Translations under genes and position numbers: made by a program | The notes under the pieces: model-generated | Databases searched by the model: none | What the model saw: only the letters and a program-made list of their open reading frames with translations | Told to the model about the DNA's origin: nothing | Source of the DNA: an uncultured Bacteroidia bacterium | GTDB taxonomy: Bacteria > Bacteroidota > Bacteroidia > Bacteroidales > Prolixibacteraceae | NCBI GenBank assembly: GCA_903923905.1 | Contig: CAIXZH010000116.1 | Location: 1-64,000, forward strand | Length of the DNA: 64,000 nt | Direction of reading: 5' to 3' | Part shown: piece after piece, positions 39,859 to 49,596 of the stretch | Layout of the letters: the number at the start of each line of letters is the position of its first letter | Position numbering within the stretch: position 1 is the first letter of the stretch

Positions 39859-42474
39859 TTATTCTCTTTTCCTGACCTCCATAAGCTCCTCGTTGGCCTT
39901 CTTGAGTTCAATTTCCAACGTTTTGGATAATGTGATATTCGTGAAGGTCATCACCAAACCGTCAATGCGGTCATCAAGAGTCCTGTAAGGCATAATCCTG
40001 ACATTGAACCACCTGTTGTCGTTGGTTGAAATAGCCGTTTCGATTGAGCTAAGTGATTTGAGCACCTGCCGGGCATGGATTGCAATTTCGGGATAATTTA
40101 AATCACTCACCAGATCAGTAAATGGCCGTCCAATATCTGTTGTCCGCAGTTTAAATATGGAAGTAACCTGGTCGGTATACCGGCGGATATTTAACTCCTT
40201 GTCGATGAAAAGCGTGGCAATTTCAGTACTGTTGAGGAGGTTTTTCATGTCATCGTTAGCCCTGCCATAATCAGCGATCTTGCTTTGCAATTCAATATTT
40301 ACAGTTTGAAGCTCTTCATTCAGGCTCTGCATCTCCTCTTTGGATGTGGTAAGTTCTTCATTAGTAGATTGCAATTCTTCATTAGTCGACTGTAACTCCT
40401 CGTTGGTTGATTTGAGCTCTTCCTGTGAGGTTTGCATCTCCTCCCTGAGGCTTTGGATGTCTTCCTGACTATGTTGCAGTTCATTCTCCAATTCCTTTTG
40501 CCTTGCAGACGCAATTCTTTTCCCGGATTTGGGGTGTCCACTATCAGGGTCAACGACAACCGGAATATCTGAAAATACGATGAGAACCATTCCTCTCAGA
40601 GTTTCAGGACCCTCCATACATTGTACAGTTATGTCTGCAAATTGCGTTGCCCCATTTGTTCCAATCTTTACATTATGGAGCTGCAATGGTTCATAACTGA
40701 GCAAAGCCTTTAGAAAGATCCCGGGAAGAAGGTCACTCAAACCCTCACGGGCCATTGCAAAAATGTTCCAGTTTGCTTTTCCGGCAGCCGGCTCCAGGTA
40801 TTTCCCAATTCGTCCTGTAATGTAGAGGATATCTCCTTTGCTGCTGGTAAGCACGCTGGAGGGAGCAAAGCGTTGAAGCAGAATTTGTTCTGTAAGCGAT
40901 TGAAGATTCTCATTAACTTTTAAAATTCTCTTGTGTTCAACATTTGTCTTTTTGAGGCTGTAAAATGAACTTGGAAAATCCACCAAATCAGGAAAAACAG
41001 AAGACATTGTCCTTTTATAAATTTTAAGCTTGTTGTCTACCTCGACAAACACATTTTTATCGTTGCCAATTGACTCTGCCGTTCCCAATACCATAACTCC
41101 TCCGGGGTTAAGACTGTAGTGAAAGAGGGATATTAGTTTTTTCTGGAGGTCAGATTCCATGTAAATCAGTACATTGCGGCATGTCAGAATGTCGAGCTTG
41201 GTAAATGGGGGGTCTTTGATCATATTCTGGGGAGCAAAGATGACCATCTCGCGAATAAGTGTATTGATCTGGTATCCACTTGGGATAACATTAAAAAAGC
41301 GACTTAACCGATCGTGAGATATATCAGCCACAATATTGGGAGGGAAAATACCTTTTCTTGCGATTTCAACAGCATCACTATCCAGATCGGTAGCGAAAAT
41401 CTGTATTGAAAGCGATTTGTGCTGTTTGACCTTCTCCATAGCCTCTTTGAAGGCGATCGCCAAAGTATAGGCTTCTTCACCTGTTGAACAACCGGTTACC
41501 CAGGCCCGGAACACATAACCGTTTGGAGCTTCTTCGATCAAAGCTGGAAAAACGTTCTCAATGAGTTTTTCCCAAACTTCAGGATCACGGAAAAAACTTG
41601 TCACCCCGATTAATATCTCTTTAAAAAGGATTTCGGTCTCTTTTGGATTCTCCTGTAAAAAGCGGACATAGTTGGATATCTTTTCTATTTGGTGAATCCC
41701 CTTGCGTCGTTCAATGCGTCGGAACAGGGTGCTTTTTTTATAGGAAGAGAAATCGTGACCGACCTGTTCCCGAAGCAGAATAATAATCTTATCGATATTG
41801 CTTTTGTTTTTATTATCTAATGGGGGTTCAGTTTTAGCTGTATCAAAATATTTTAATAATGCCATCAATCTTTCAGGCAACTGATCTGCGGGTGCCACAA
41901 CATCTGCAATTACAGCCTGTGAGGCACTACATGGCATTCCATCGAATTTTGCTGAGCCAGGTTCCTGAACCAATACAAGCCCGTTGTATTCTTTAATGGC
42001 TTTTACTCCAAGGGTGCCATCCGAACCCATACCTGAGAGGATAATGCCAATACTTTTCTCCTGCTGGTCTATGGCCAATGACCGCAAGAAAATATCAATA
42101 GGCAGACGCAGACCACGAGGTTCAACAGGATCAAATAAATAGAGCTCACCTTTGAGTATTGACATGCTTTTATTAGGAGGAATCACATAAACACAGTCAG
42201 GTTTAACTTTCATCTTATCAGTGGCCTGATTTACTTTCATGGATGTAATTCGTTGCAATAGCTCGGGCATAATGCCGATGTGGTTTGGATCAAGATGCTG
42301 AATAACCACGAAAGACATCCCATTCTTAACGGGCATATTTTGAAAGAATTGTTCCAATGCTTCGAGTCCTCCGGCAGAGGCGCCGATACCAACGATATAG
42401 GACTGTGATTTAGATTTTGGGCTGGCTTTTCCCTCATTTTCAGCATCGTCAGCTGAGGTTTTTAAGATATTCAT
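39859..42474 (-). CDS. CheB-CheR-coiled-coil-PAS fusion protein (chemotaxis-like methylesterase/methyltransferase)
   Basis: CheB 'IVGIGASAGGLEALEQFF', 'GIILSGMGSDGTLGVKAIKEYNG'; CheR 'RAWVTGCSTGEEAYTLAIAF', 'DILTCRNVLIYM'; 'STNEELQSTNEELQSTNEELTTSKEEMQSLNEELQTVN' heptads; PAS. Confidence 0.95.
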   Translation of the reverse strand: MNILKTSADDAENEGKASPKSKSQSYIVGIGASAGGLEALEQFFQNMPVKNGMSFVVIQHLDPNHIGIMPELLQRITSMKVNQATDKMKVKPDCVYVIPPNKSMSILKGELYLFDPVEPRGLRLPIDIFLRSLAIDQQEKSIGIILSGMGSDGTLGVKAIKEYNGLVLVQEPGSAKFDGMPCSASQAVIADVVAPADQLPERLMALLKYFDTAKTEPPLDNKNKSNIDKIIILLREQVGHDFSSYKKSTLFRRIERRKGIHQIEKISNYVRFLQENPKETEILFKEILIGVTSFFRDPEVWEKLIENVFPALIEEAPNGYVFRAWVTGCSTGEEAYTLAIAFKEAMEKVKQHKSLSIQIFATDLDSDAVEIARKGIFPPNIVADISHDRLSRFFNVIPSGYQINTLIREMVIFAPQNMIKDPPFTKLDILTCRNVLIYMESDLQKKLISLFHYSLNPGGVMVLGTAESIGNDKNVFVEVDNKLKIYKRTMSSVFPDLVDFPSSFYSLKKTNVEHKRILKVNENLQSLTEQILLQRFAPSSVLTSSKGDILYITGRIGKYLEPAAGKANWNIFAMAREGLSDLLPGIFLKALLSYEPLQLHNVKIGTNGATQFADITVQCMEGPETLRGMVLIVFSDIPVVVDPDSGHPKSGKRIASARQKELENELQHSQEDIQSLREEMQTSQEELKSTNEELQSTNEELQSTNEELTTSKEEMQSLNEELQTVNIELQSKIADYGRANDDMKNLLNSTEIATLFIDKELNIRRYTDQVTSIFKLRTTDIGRPFTDLVSDLNYPEIAIHARQVLKSLSSIETAISTNDNRWFNVRIMPYRTLDDRIDGLVMTFTNITLSKTLEIELKKANEELMEVRKRE

Positions 42475-42643
42475 GAGAATAGGTATGAATGAACTGGTTT
42501 AGAGCCTTAATTTCGATAAACTAAGTTCAAGATTGAACGATTATCTTTCCGAAAGATACGCAAAAATCAATTGTTTTGGCAATTTAGTCCATGATTTTCT
42601 AATAAACTCTTGGGGAAGCAACGAGAAGGAAAAAAAGAATCGA

Positions 42644-44014
42644 TTACATTTCCCGGGATGGCAGGGTGAAACTGAAAGTGCTCCCTTTCCCTTCTTGGCT
42701 TTCCACTTTTAATTGACCGCCATGTTTTTCGATTAAATCCTTGCAAATAATCAGACCTAGTCCGGTACTTAGCTCTCCGTCGGTCCCCTTACGACCGGTT
42801 TTGGCATCGAGCGAGAAAAGATGATCGATTATTGTGTTGTTCATGCCAATTCCGGTATCTTTTACTGAAAATTCAAGGTTATTATCGGGCAATGATATTG
42901 CGGAAATAGTAATATGACCACAATGTGAAGTAAATTTTACAGCATTGAATACCAGATTGCGAAAAACAGACTCCAACATATTTTTGTCTGCATAGACGAC
43001 CAAATTTTCAGGAATCTCAAAATCGATTACTATATTTTTTAATTTGGCGGCTTCCAATACTAAAACCAGGCTTTCCTTAAGTCCGGGAATTAAATAGTAA
43101 GACCTGGGCTCAAAGGAAATTAAGCCCCTTTCCAATTGAGCCCATTCCAGCAGATTTCCCAATAAATGATTGAGGTTTGTAGCGGAGTTTAGCATCATTA
43201 AGGCAATTTTCTGGATCTCCTCAAGGGTCATTCCAAATAATCCCTCAGCCAACAACTCAGACAATCCCAAGAATCCGTTTAAAGGGCTACGCAGATCGTG
43301 GGCTATGATCGAAAAGAACTTGTTTTTCTCGGCATTAACCCGTTGAAGTTCAATGTTTGTATTGTTTATCTCCTCTTCAATCTGTTTGCGAATGGTGATG
43401 TCAGTCGCCGTGATCAGGCATTGATCACAATTTTCGGTTACGATACCTGTAAGAAATAAGTTTATTGGCAAATTAGATCCGGTTGAACCTAACAAGATTT
43501 CACACGAGGCTTTGCATTTTGTTGAAAACAGTGTTTCGATAAAGAAATTAAATTCTGGTTTGGAATCATCAACTACAAAAAATCCAAATCGGCTGTTTAT
43601 TAAATTGATTCGTTCCTTTCCAAGTAGTTGTGATCCAACTAGATTAAGGTCTAGAATATTGCCTTCGCGGGAAAGTGTGAAATATCCTGATGGCGAAAAA
43701 TCGTACAGCTCGATATATTTTTCGGCAGATCTTTGTGATTGCTCTTTGGCCCTCTCAAGTTCTTTATTTTGCATCTCCAGTTCTATCTGGTGGACTTCCA
43801 GCTCATAAATGAGCTTTTGTGAGTCAACATCAGCCAGATTGGTTGGCTGATGCATGTTAGGCAACTTATGGGATAAAGCAATAGCCTCATTTTCTTCCAG
43901 AATCTCTTCAGCTTTTTGTCGAAGTGAAGTCTTGTTTGAAGAGGGAACAGAATTGATGTCAGTTATTTCCTTTTCATCCGGCGGCTCTTTTGATTTGTAT
44001 TTTGAATTATGCAT
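42644..44014 (-). CDS. PAS-domain sensor histidine kinase (cytoplasmic)
   Basis: 'ELYDFSPSGYFTLSREGNILDLNLVGSQLLGKER' PAS; 'FFSIIAHDLRSPLNGFLGLSELL'; 'DTGIGM', 'STGLGLIICKDLIEKHGG'. Confidence 0.94.
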   Translation of the reverse strand: MHNSKYKSKEPPDEKEITDINSVPSSNKTSLRQKAEEILEENEAIALSHKLPNMHQPTNLADVDSQKLIYELEVHQIELEMQNKELERAKEQSQRSAEKYIELYDFSPSGYFTLSREGNILDLNLVGSQLLGKERINLINSRFGFFVVDDSKPEFNFFIETLFSTKCKASCEILLGSTGSNLPINLFLTGIVTENCDQCLITATDITIRKQIEEEINNTNIELQRVNAEKNKFFSIIAHDLRSPLNGFLGLSELLAEGLFGMTLEEIQKIALMMLNSATNLNHLLGNLLEWAQLERGLISFEPRSYYLIPGLKESLVLVLEAAKLKNIVIDFEIPENLVVYADKNMLESVFRNLVFNAVKFTSHCGHITISAISLPDNNLEFSVKDTGIGMNNTIIDHLFSLDAKTGRKGTDGELSTGLGLIICKDLIEKHGGQLKVESQEGKGSTFSFTLPSREM

Positions 44015-44095
44015 CAGTAAAGGTATTTGGGCAATGAGATGCTTTAAAGGTAATTATGTCTAAAATACAAAAAAAAAAGATCATTTGCAAACAAT

Positions 44096-44800
44096 TTATT
44101 CCTTTTCGAAAAGCATTTTTCCTGCACCGCAAATCGGACAAGTCCAGTCGTCCGGCAAATCGAGAAATGAAGTTCCGGGGGCTATTCCGGAAATTGGATC
44201 CCCTTTTTCCTCTTCATATTCGTAATGACATAATTGGCATTGCCAAACATCCAGTTGTCTCTTCTGGTCTGAGATGATCGCTTCCAGATTTGTCTTTTCG
44301 ATATAGGTTGGGGCATTTTTCGGAGAGTATCCCTTTAAAACTTCCCGATAATAATTATAGGTTAACGACTTAATCTTCTCTTCAATCGATCCGTTATCAA
44401 TGACTTCGCCAATGAAGATCACATGTGTGCCAACTTCATACGACTGGGTGACTTTGCATTCAAACCAGGCTACAGATGAATCTGTAACGATTGGACTTCC
44501 TGTTTTCCCGGTGAAATAATTAACGCCATCGAATTTATCGAAATCACGGCCACTCTTATATCCAAAGTTGCCAATCAAAGCCGGACTAGCTTTCTCACTT
44601 AAAACTGAAAATCCGAAAACGCCACTTTCCTTGATTAAGTTGGTTGTGTAATTATCTTTGTTACAGCTGATTGCAAATTGTGGAGGGGTGGCGGTTACCT
44701 GGAAAAGGGTATTGGCAATATATCCCCCTTTTTTATTGCCCGATTGGGTTGTTACTATATATAACCCATAACTGATCTTAAAGTAAGTTTCAAAGTTCAT
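44096..44800 (-). CDS. Flavin reductase-rubredoxin fusion (high-molecular-weight rubredoxin-like)
   Basis: Flavin reductase '[42 protein letters not shown]'; rubredoxin '[17 protein letters not shown]...[18 protein letters not shown]'. Confidence 0.92.
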   Translation of the reverse strand: MNFETYFKISYGLYIVTTQSGNKKGGYIANTLFQVTATPPQFAISCNKDNYTTNLIKESGVFGFSVLSEKASPALIGNFGYKSGRDFDKFDGVNYFTGKTGSPIVTDSSVAWFECKVTQSYEVGTHVIFIGEVIDNGSIEEKIKSLTYNYYREVLKGYSPKNAPTYIEKTNLEAIISDQKRQLDVWQCQLCHYEYEEEKGDPISGIAPGTSFLDLPDDWTCPICGAGKMLFEKE

Positions 44801-45183
44801 TTTTTGGAATGTTGGTAAGTATCATGATGTAAAAATATTCAATTTTTTGAACAAAATATTATTTGTATACGTTCTAAATAAATAATATAAGAAGAAACTT
44901 TTTTATTAGTTTCTAAACCTTTAAACTGACTGATTTTAGTCCAGGTCAACCAAACGAAAGAAAGGAGGGGAGATGAGAACAATTGCGTGGTTAAATGAGG
45001 GAGTACAGTTCTGTCCTATAAGTCAGATGCCATAGGGTCTATGTTGATGGAGTAATGTTATTTCCTTTAATAAATATCGGATTATATGCAATTCTTTAGT
45101 CACGGATACTCCCTGACCCTATCGGCTGTTTTATTAAAGTTTCATTTTTCAGATTTGTTATTTACATATATTATCCCCTCATT

Positions 45184-45972
45184 ATGAAAACATTATTTAC
45201 TTTGGTTTTAGTTGCGTTGATTAGTTTAGGTGTTCAGGCGCAGGAAAAAGCATCTTCATTGTATTTATTATTTGAGTTTATGCATGTTGAAGGTCAGCAT
45301 GGCAACGATTATTGGCAGGTTGAAGATTTTTGGTCCGGAATTCACAAACAACGTGTTGCCGATAAAACTATTTTGGGCTGGGATCTGTGGTCGTTATCCC
45401 CATCCGGCACTCAGCAGGGTTCGCAATATTTAACGGTAACACTTTTCTCAAGTCTTCAGAATATGTTGCAGGCGATGAATTCGATGGATGTAATGGCCTA
45501 TGCCAAAAAAGCTTATCCTAAAATGAGCGATAAAGAGCTCAATGCCATGCTGGACAAAACGGTGAAATCGAGAGATTTGGCCAATCAGGTGCTGTTAAAA
45601 CAGGTGGATCGGACAAAAGGTGAATTTACCATGAAAGTTGGTACAATGATCACGATTGACATCATGAAACAAACGGACGACAGCTATGAGAAAGTTGAAT
45701 CTGAGCTATTCAAACCTTGGCACCAGGATATGGTTGCCAAAGGTAAAAAGGGGAGCTGGGAATTGCTTCGGGCTATTCTGCCTGCAGGGGAGGATACTAA
45801 AGGAACACATCTCACCATCAGTATGTACAATGATATCGCGCAGCTCTCTTCATTCATGGAAGGTTCAGGAGGGGAAATGGACATGACAACCAGCCTTGCA
45901 GTGAAGGAGGGTCTGAAAACCAGGCAATGGAAAGAAGTAAAGATTGGTAAACTGCAAATGATGGTTCGGTAA
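45184..45972 (+). CDS. Hypothetical secreted protein
   Basis: 262 aa, signal peptide 'MKTLFTLVLVALISLGVQAQ'. Confidence 0.75.
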   Translation: MKTLFTLVLVALISLGVQAQEKASSLYLLFEFMHVEGQHGNDYWQVEDFWSGIHKQRVADKTILGWDLWSLSPSGTQQGSQYLTVTLFSSLQNMLQAMNSMDVMAYAKKAYPKMSDKELNAMLDKTVKSRDLANQVLLKQVDRTKGEFTMKVGTMITIDIMKQTDDSYEKVESELFKPWHQDMVAKGKKGSWELLRAILPAGEDTKGTHLTISMYNDIAQLSSFMEGSGGEMDMTTSLAVKEGLKTRQWKEVKIGKLQMMVR

Positions 45973-45988
45973 ATTCTAAATCTCTTCT

Positions 45989-46449
45989 ATGAAAACAGGT
46001 ATACCAAATCTTATTTGATTGTTTTCTTTTGTTTGGTAAGCAGCAGCTGCTTCAGCCAAAATAAAGAGACAAAAACCGATCAATCCATTAATTAAAAACA
46101 GGCAATCCGGCGGATTGGCCCAAAAATGAGGATGCAGTTGTTGCTGTACCAAAGAATCACAAGATCTTACCGGAGAATGAAAATGTCAGGGTTCTCCTGG
46201 TTACCCTAAAGCCGGGGGCAAGTTGAGCCTCTCCATCATCATCAATGACATAGTGTACTTTACATTCAGAGAGCGGGTGATTTTGTAGACCGGGATGGTT
46301 CCGGCAATGTTATATTTGACACACGCACGCTTAAGACACCGTTGAAATTCCCTATGATCATGTGGAAAGATCGGGAGGCGCCACATTCAGTCGAAAATCT
46401 GAGCAAAACAATTACATTGCGGTTGATACGCGTTGAGATGAAGAAATAA
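45989..46449 (+). pseudogene. Decayed cupin-domain lipoprotein (multiple frameshifts and stops)
   Basis: Pieced frames: 'IVFFCLVSSSCFSQNKETKTDQSIN' / 'GNPADWPKNEDAVVAVPKNHKILPENENVRVLLVTLKPGA' / 'EPLHHHQ*HSVLYIQRAGDFVDRDGSGNVIFDTRTLKTPLKFPMIMWKDREAPHSVENLSKTITLRLIRVEMKK*'. Confidence 0.75.
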
Positions 46450-46612
46450 TTGTTTAAAAAAAAATGATACTGCCCTGACAGGATTTAGAATCCTGTCGGG
46501 GCTATTCAATGTCATATTCCCCTGATTACAAGGGATATTTCCCGTATTCACGGACCAGTTTCTCAATAAAATCAGAGCTTTGAAACGAAACACAGCTTGA
46601 GATATTTTGATT

Positions 46613-46936
46613 TTAATCCAGATGAAAGACCTCTTCCATATCTGCCCACCATTCTCCGGCAGCTCTGGAGGAGAGTGGCTTTTGCATCGGCATCATCACG
46701 CTCCACCACTCCTGTGTTTTGGGATCAGCAGCCATTTTTGCCATATCCGATTCAAAATCTTCACCCCAATATTCTATATAGGCAAAGAGCAAGCCATCTT
46801 TATGAAAAATCGAATAATTACGGATATTGCAGGTGGTAATCATTTTCAATATCTCAGGCCAGACTGCAGCGTGGCATGCTTTGTATTTTTCAAATTGCTA
46901 AGGATCGACCCCTATTATTTGCCCGAATCGTTTCAT
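46613..46936 (-). pseudogene. L-rhamnose/L-fucose mutarotase (RhaM/FucU-like, DUF718) with amber codon at position 13
   Basis: Reading through: 'MKRFGQIIGVDP*QFEKYKACHAAVWPEILKMITTCNIRNYSIFHKDGLLFAYIEYWGEDFESDMAKMAADPKTQEWWSVMMPMQKPL'; TAG at 46900-46898. Confidence 0.8.
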
Positions 46937-46949
46937 GATGGTCTATTTG

Positions 46950-48212
46950 TTAGATATCCATTGGCTTAATATCCATAACATTCTTTGTAGTCTCAATCTC
47001 TACGATAGTGTCAAAAGGTTGCAGAGATTCATTTTTAAATTCAATAGTGTAAAATCCCCTTTGTTTGATCAGCTTCACTTCACCACCGTCAACCAACCGG
47101 CACCATTTGATATCTATCCCTTTAGCCGGAAAATCAATTTTGGGAGCGCCCCCTTTCCAGCTGAGCAGATGCAGGTAAATAGTATTTTCATTTCGGGTGG
47201 TCACTCCCCAGTCTGCAGGTTTGAAGGGACCGCCTCTTGTCCCGTAGATAGAATAGCCATATTTTTGAAGCCATTGTCCCATCTCTTGCAGGCGGGTCGC
47301 CTGCAAGGGTTCAATCCGTCCGTCCGGCATAGGTCCTACATTGAATAAAAGATTTCCATCACCTCCTGCAGAACGGATTAAACTGTGAAGGCATTTTTCG
47401 AGTGTCTTCACTTCATCATTGGGCTTCCATGCCCATTGATTGGCAATGGTCATGCAGGTTTCCCAGGGTCGATTGTTTTGAAAACCGCCAATCCGTTGTT
47501 CCGGTGTATCAAAATCGCCTTTGGCCCCGGTACGGTTATTGACGATAATATCGGGTTGAACCTTTCGGATCACCTCAATGACCCCCTGGCCACGGATCGA
47601 ATCAAATTCCATTGGAACGTCGTACCACATGACGAGCAGGGGACCATAATTCTTAATGATTTCGACAGATTCATTCTTAAGGTATTCGGTATATCTGTCC
47701 AGATTCGACGTTGCCCTTCGGACGCTTCCTCCGGGACTTGTAACGGGGAAATCAGGATGATGCCAGTCGCAGGTGGAATGGTAGAATCCAAGCGCCATTC
47801 CCTGTTTCCTGCAGGCATCAGCCAGTTCCTTCATCACATCCCGTTTAAACGGTGAATTCATGATGTTGAAATCGGTATATTTGGTATCCCACATGCAAAA
47901 GCCATCATGATGTTTCGAAGTAAAAACGATATACTTCATCCCGGCATCTTTAGCCAGTTTAACCCATTCATCGGCATTGAATTGGACAGGATTGAACTGT
48001 TTATAAAGGGTATCATATTCTGCTACAGGAATTTCCTTGCCTCGTGACCAGCCAATTTCTGTCCCTTTCAGGCTGACTGGTCCCCAATGGATAAACATTC
48101 CGAACCGGGCATCCTGCCACCATTTCAATTTCTCCTGATGTGAAGTATTGACCTGACAAAAAGCCGAAGTGATAGCCAGCAATGCAGTAATTAACAAGAT
48201 CGGTTTTTTCAC
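46950..48212 (-). CDS. Alpha-L-fucosidase (GH29), secreted
   Basis: 'KWWQDARFGMFIHWGPVSLKGTEIGWSRG', 'YIVFTSKHHDGFCMWDTKYTDFNIMNSPFKRDVMKEL', 'LLVMWYDVP'. Confidence 0.93.
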   Translation of the reverse strand: MKKPILLITALLAITSAFCQVNTSHQEKLKWWQDARFGMFIHWGPVSLKGTEIGWSRGKEIPVAEYDTLYKQFNPVQFNADEWVKLAKDAGMKYIVFTSKHHDGFCMWDTKYTDFNIMNSPFKRDVMKELADACRKQGMALGFYHSTCDWHHPDFPVTSPGGSVRRATSNLDRYTEYLKNESVEIIKNYGPLLVMWYDVPMEFDSIRGQGVIEVIRKVQPDIIVNNRTGAKGDFDTPEQRIGGFQNNRPWETCMTIANQWAWKPNDEVKTLEKCLHSLIRSAGGDGNLLFNVGPMPDGRIEPLQATRLQEMGQWLQKYGYSIYGTRGGPFKPADWGVTTRNENTIYLHLLSWKGGAPKIDFPAKGIDIKWCRLVDGGEVKLIKQRGFYTIEFKNESLQPFDTIVEIETTKNVMDIKPMDI

Positions 48213-48582
48213 ACGTATAAATTTTAATTAACTTACTAATATTTAGATTCTTAATCCGTTTGGAACCCTCATTGATTTATACATTGCCTTTTGTGATGGT
48301 AAGTTCATGAGGGTTTCATCTGTTTATCATTTGATTTTTATTTGCCGGATGGAACTCGTTATGAGATAATCATGGTTCTGTTTGTGATTCTCGCTCATGG
48401 ATCGTTTCATTTTTCTTAAATTATTAGGTACTATTCCTGATTGAAATGAGTTAAATCGTTCTGCAAAATTATGAATCTAAATTAACCTGAGTTGAACAAT
48501 TCAGATAATTTAATAATTGTTTAAATTCTTATATTTACATAATCATTTACGCTTTAAATGTTTACCTCTAAATCATAAAATC

Positions 48583-49479
48583 ATGCTGATAATTTTAGTT
48601 GGAATTGCCCTTGTCGCAATTAGTTTTGTTTTGGCTAAGTCTGATTCTCCTGCAAATGAATACATTGGAACCATAAGGGTTATTGGACTTTTAATTGCAA
48701 TAGTTGGTATCGGCCTGGCATCGGTCAAACAGATCGAACCAGGGAATGTTGGTGTTCAGAAACTTTTTGGGAAAGTGAACCCCTATATTCTTGAAAGTGG
48801 CCTGAATGTGATCAATCCGTTGGTTGAAGTGGTAACTTTTGATGTGCGTACCCAGAATTATACCATGTCAGGGGTGCACGACGAAGGGGATAAAGCGGGT
48901 GATGATGCCATCCGGGTTTTGTCGGCCGACGGACTTGAGGTGATTATCGATCTGACTGTTCTCTATAAAGTGGTTCCATTTGAAGCTCCGCGAATTTTAA
49001 AGGAGATAGGGACAGATTACCGCAATACGATTGTTCGCCCGATATGCCGGACCAAAATCAGGGATAATGCCGTTTATTATGATGCTGTTGCACTTTACTC
49101 AACCAAGCGGGACGAATTTCAATCCAGGATTTTTAAAACCATAGAGGGGGATTTTAAAAGCCGGGGATTGATGCTTGAGCAATTGCTGGTCCGGAACATA
49201 ACCCTTCCTGCCTCGGTCAAAACAACAATTGAGTCGAAGATCAATGCAGAGCAGGATGCCCAAAAGATGACTTTTGTACTCCAGAAGGAAAAACAGGAGG
49301 CCGAACGTAAACGTGTTGAAGCCCAGGGGATCGCCGATTATCAGAAAATATTGAGTACCGGTCTTAGCGACAAGCAGTTGCAATATGAGATGATAAAGGC
49401 CATCGCAACCTCACCCAATGCCAAGCTGATTATTATGGACAGTAAAAAAAGTCCGTCGGTTATTGTGGATGGGAAATAG
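48583..49479 (+). CDS. SPFH/Band-7 (prohibitin-like) membrane protein; internal Met start preferred over 48517
   Basis: 'IEPGNVGVQKLFGKVNPYILESGLNVINPLVEVVTFDVRTQNYT', C-terminal coiled-coil 'INAEQDAQKMTFVLQKEKQEAERKRVEAQGIADYQ'. Confidence 0.9.
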   Translation: MLIILVGIALVAISFVLAKSDSPANEYIGTIRVIGLLIAIVGIGLASVKQIEPGNVGVQKLFGKVNPYILESGLNVINPLVEVVTFDVRTQNYTMSGVHDEGDKAGDDAIRVLSADGLEVIIDLTVLYKVVPFEAPRILKEIGTDYRNTIVRPICRTKIRDNAVYYDAVALYSTKRDEFQSRIFKTIEGDFKSRGLMLEQLLVRNITLPASVKTTIESKINAEQDAQKMTFVLQKEKQEAERKRVEAQGIADYQKILSTGLSDKQLQYEMIKAIATSPNAKLIIMDSKKSPSVIVDGK

Positions 49480-49596
49480 CTGGGGAGAATTCAAAATGTA
49501 AAGTGCAGAGTTCAAAATGGAAAGTTTTAAACTTTGCACTAATTTTAAAAGTCTTCAGGATCTGCTAATTCTCTGCACTTGTATTTTTAATGTAAT

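Noticed and set aside
40320-40450. Repeat DNA in the CheB-CheR fusion as a separate repeat element
   Set aside because: It encodes the heptad coil (STNEELQ) typical of this protein family.
40320-40559. ORF 40320..40559 (-) and similar small ORFs overlapping long genes (e.g. 981..1307, 2635..3302, 5988..6347, 13469..13840, 62192..62839)
   Set aside because: Shadow ORFs inside well-supported CDSs with no recognisable families.
46201-46300. Selenocysteine at the in-frame TGA of the cupin gene
   Set aside because: The same gene has frameshifts and further stops; TGA probably replaces TGG (Trp) of a 'HHHQWxS'-type motif.
46613-46936. Amber codon suppression or pyrrolysine recoding in the mutarotase
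   Set aside because: Other damaged genes nearby carry TGA and TAA as well as frameshifts, so ordinary mutation is more likely.
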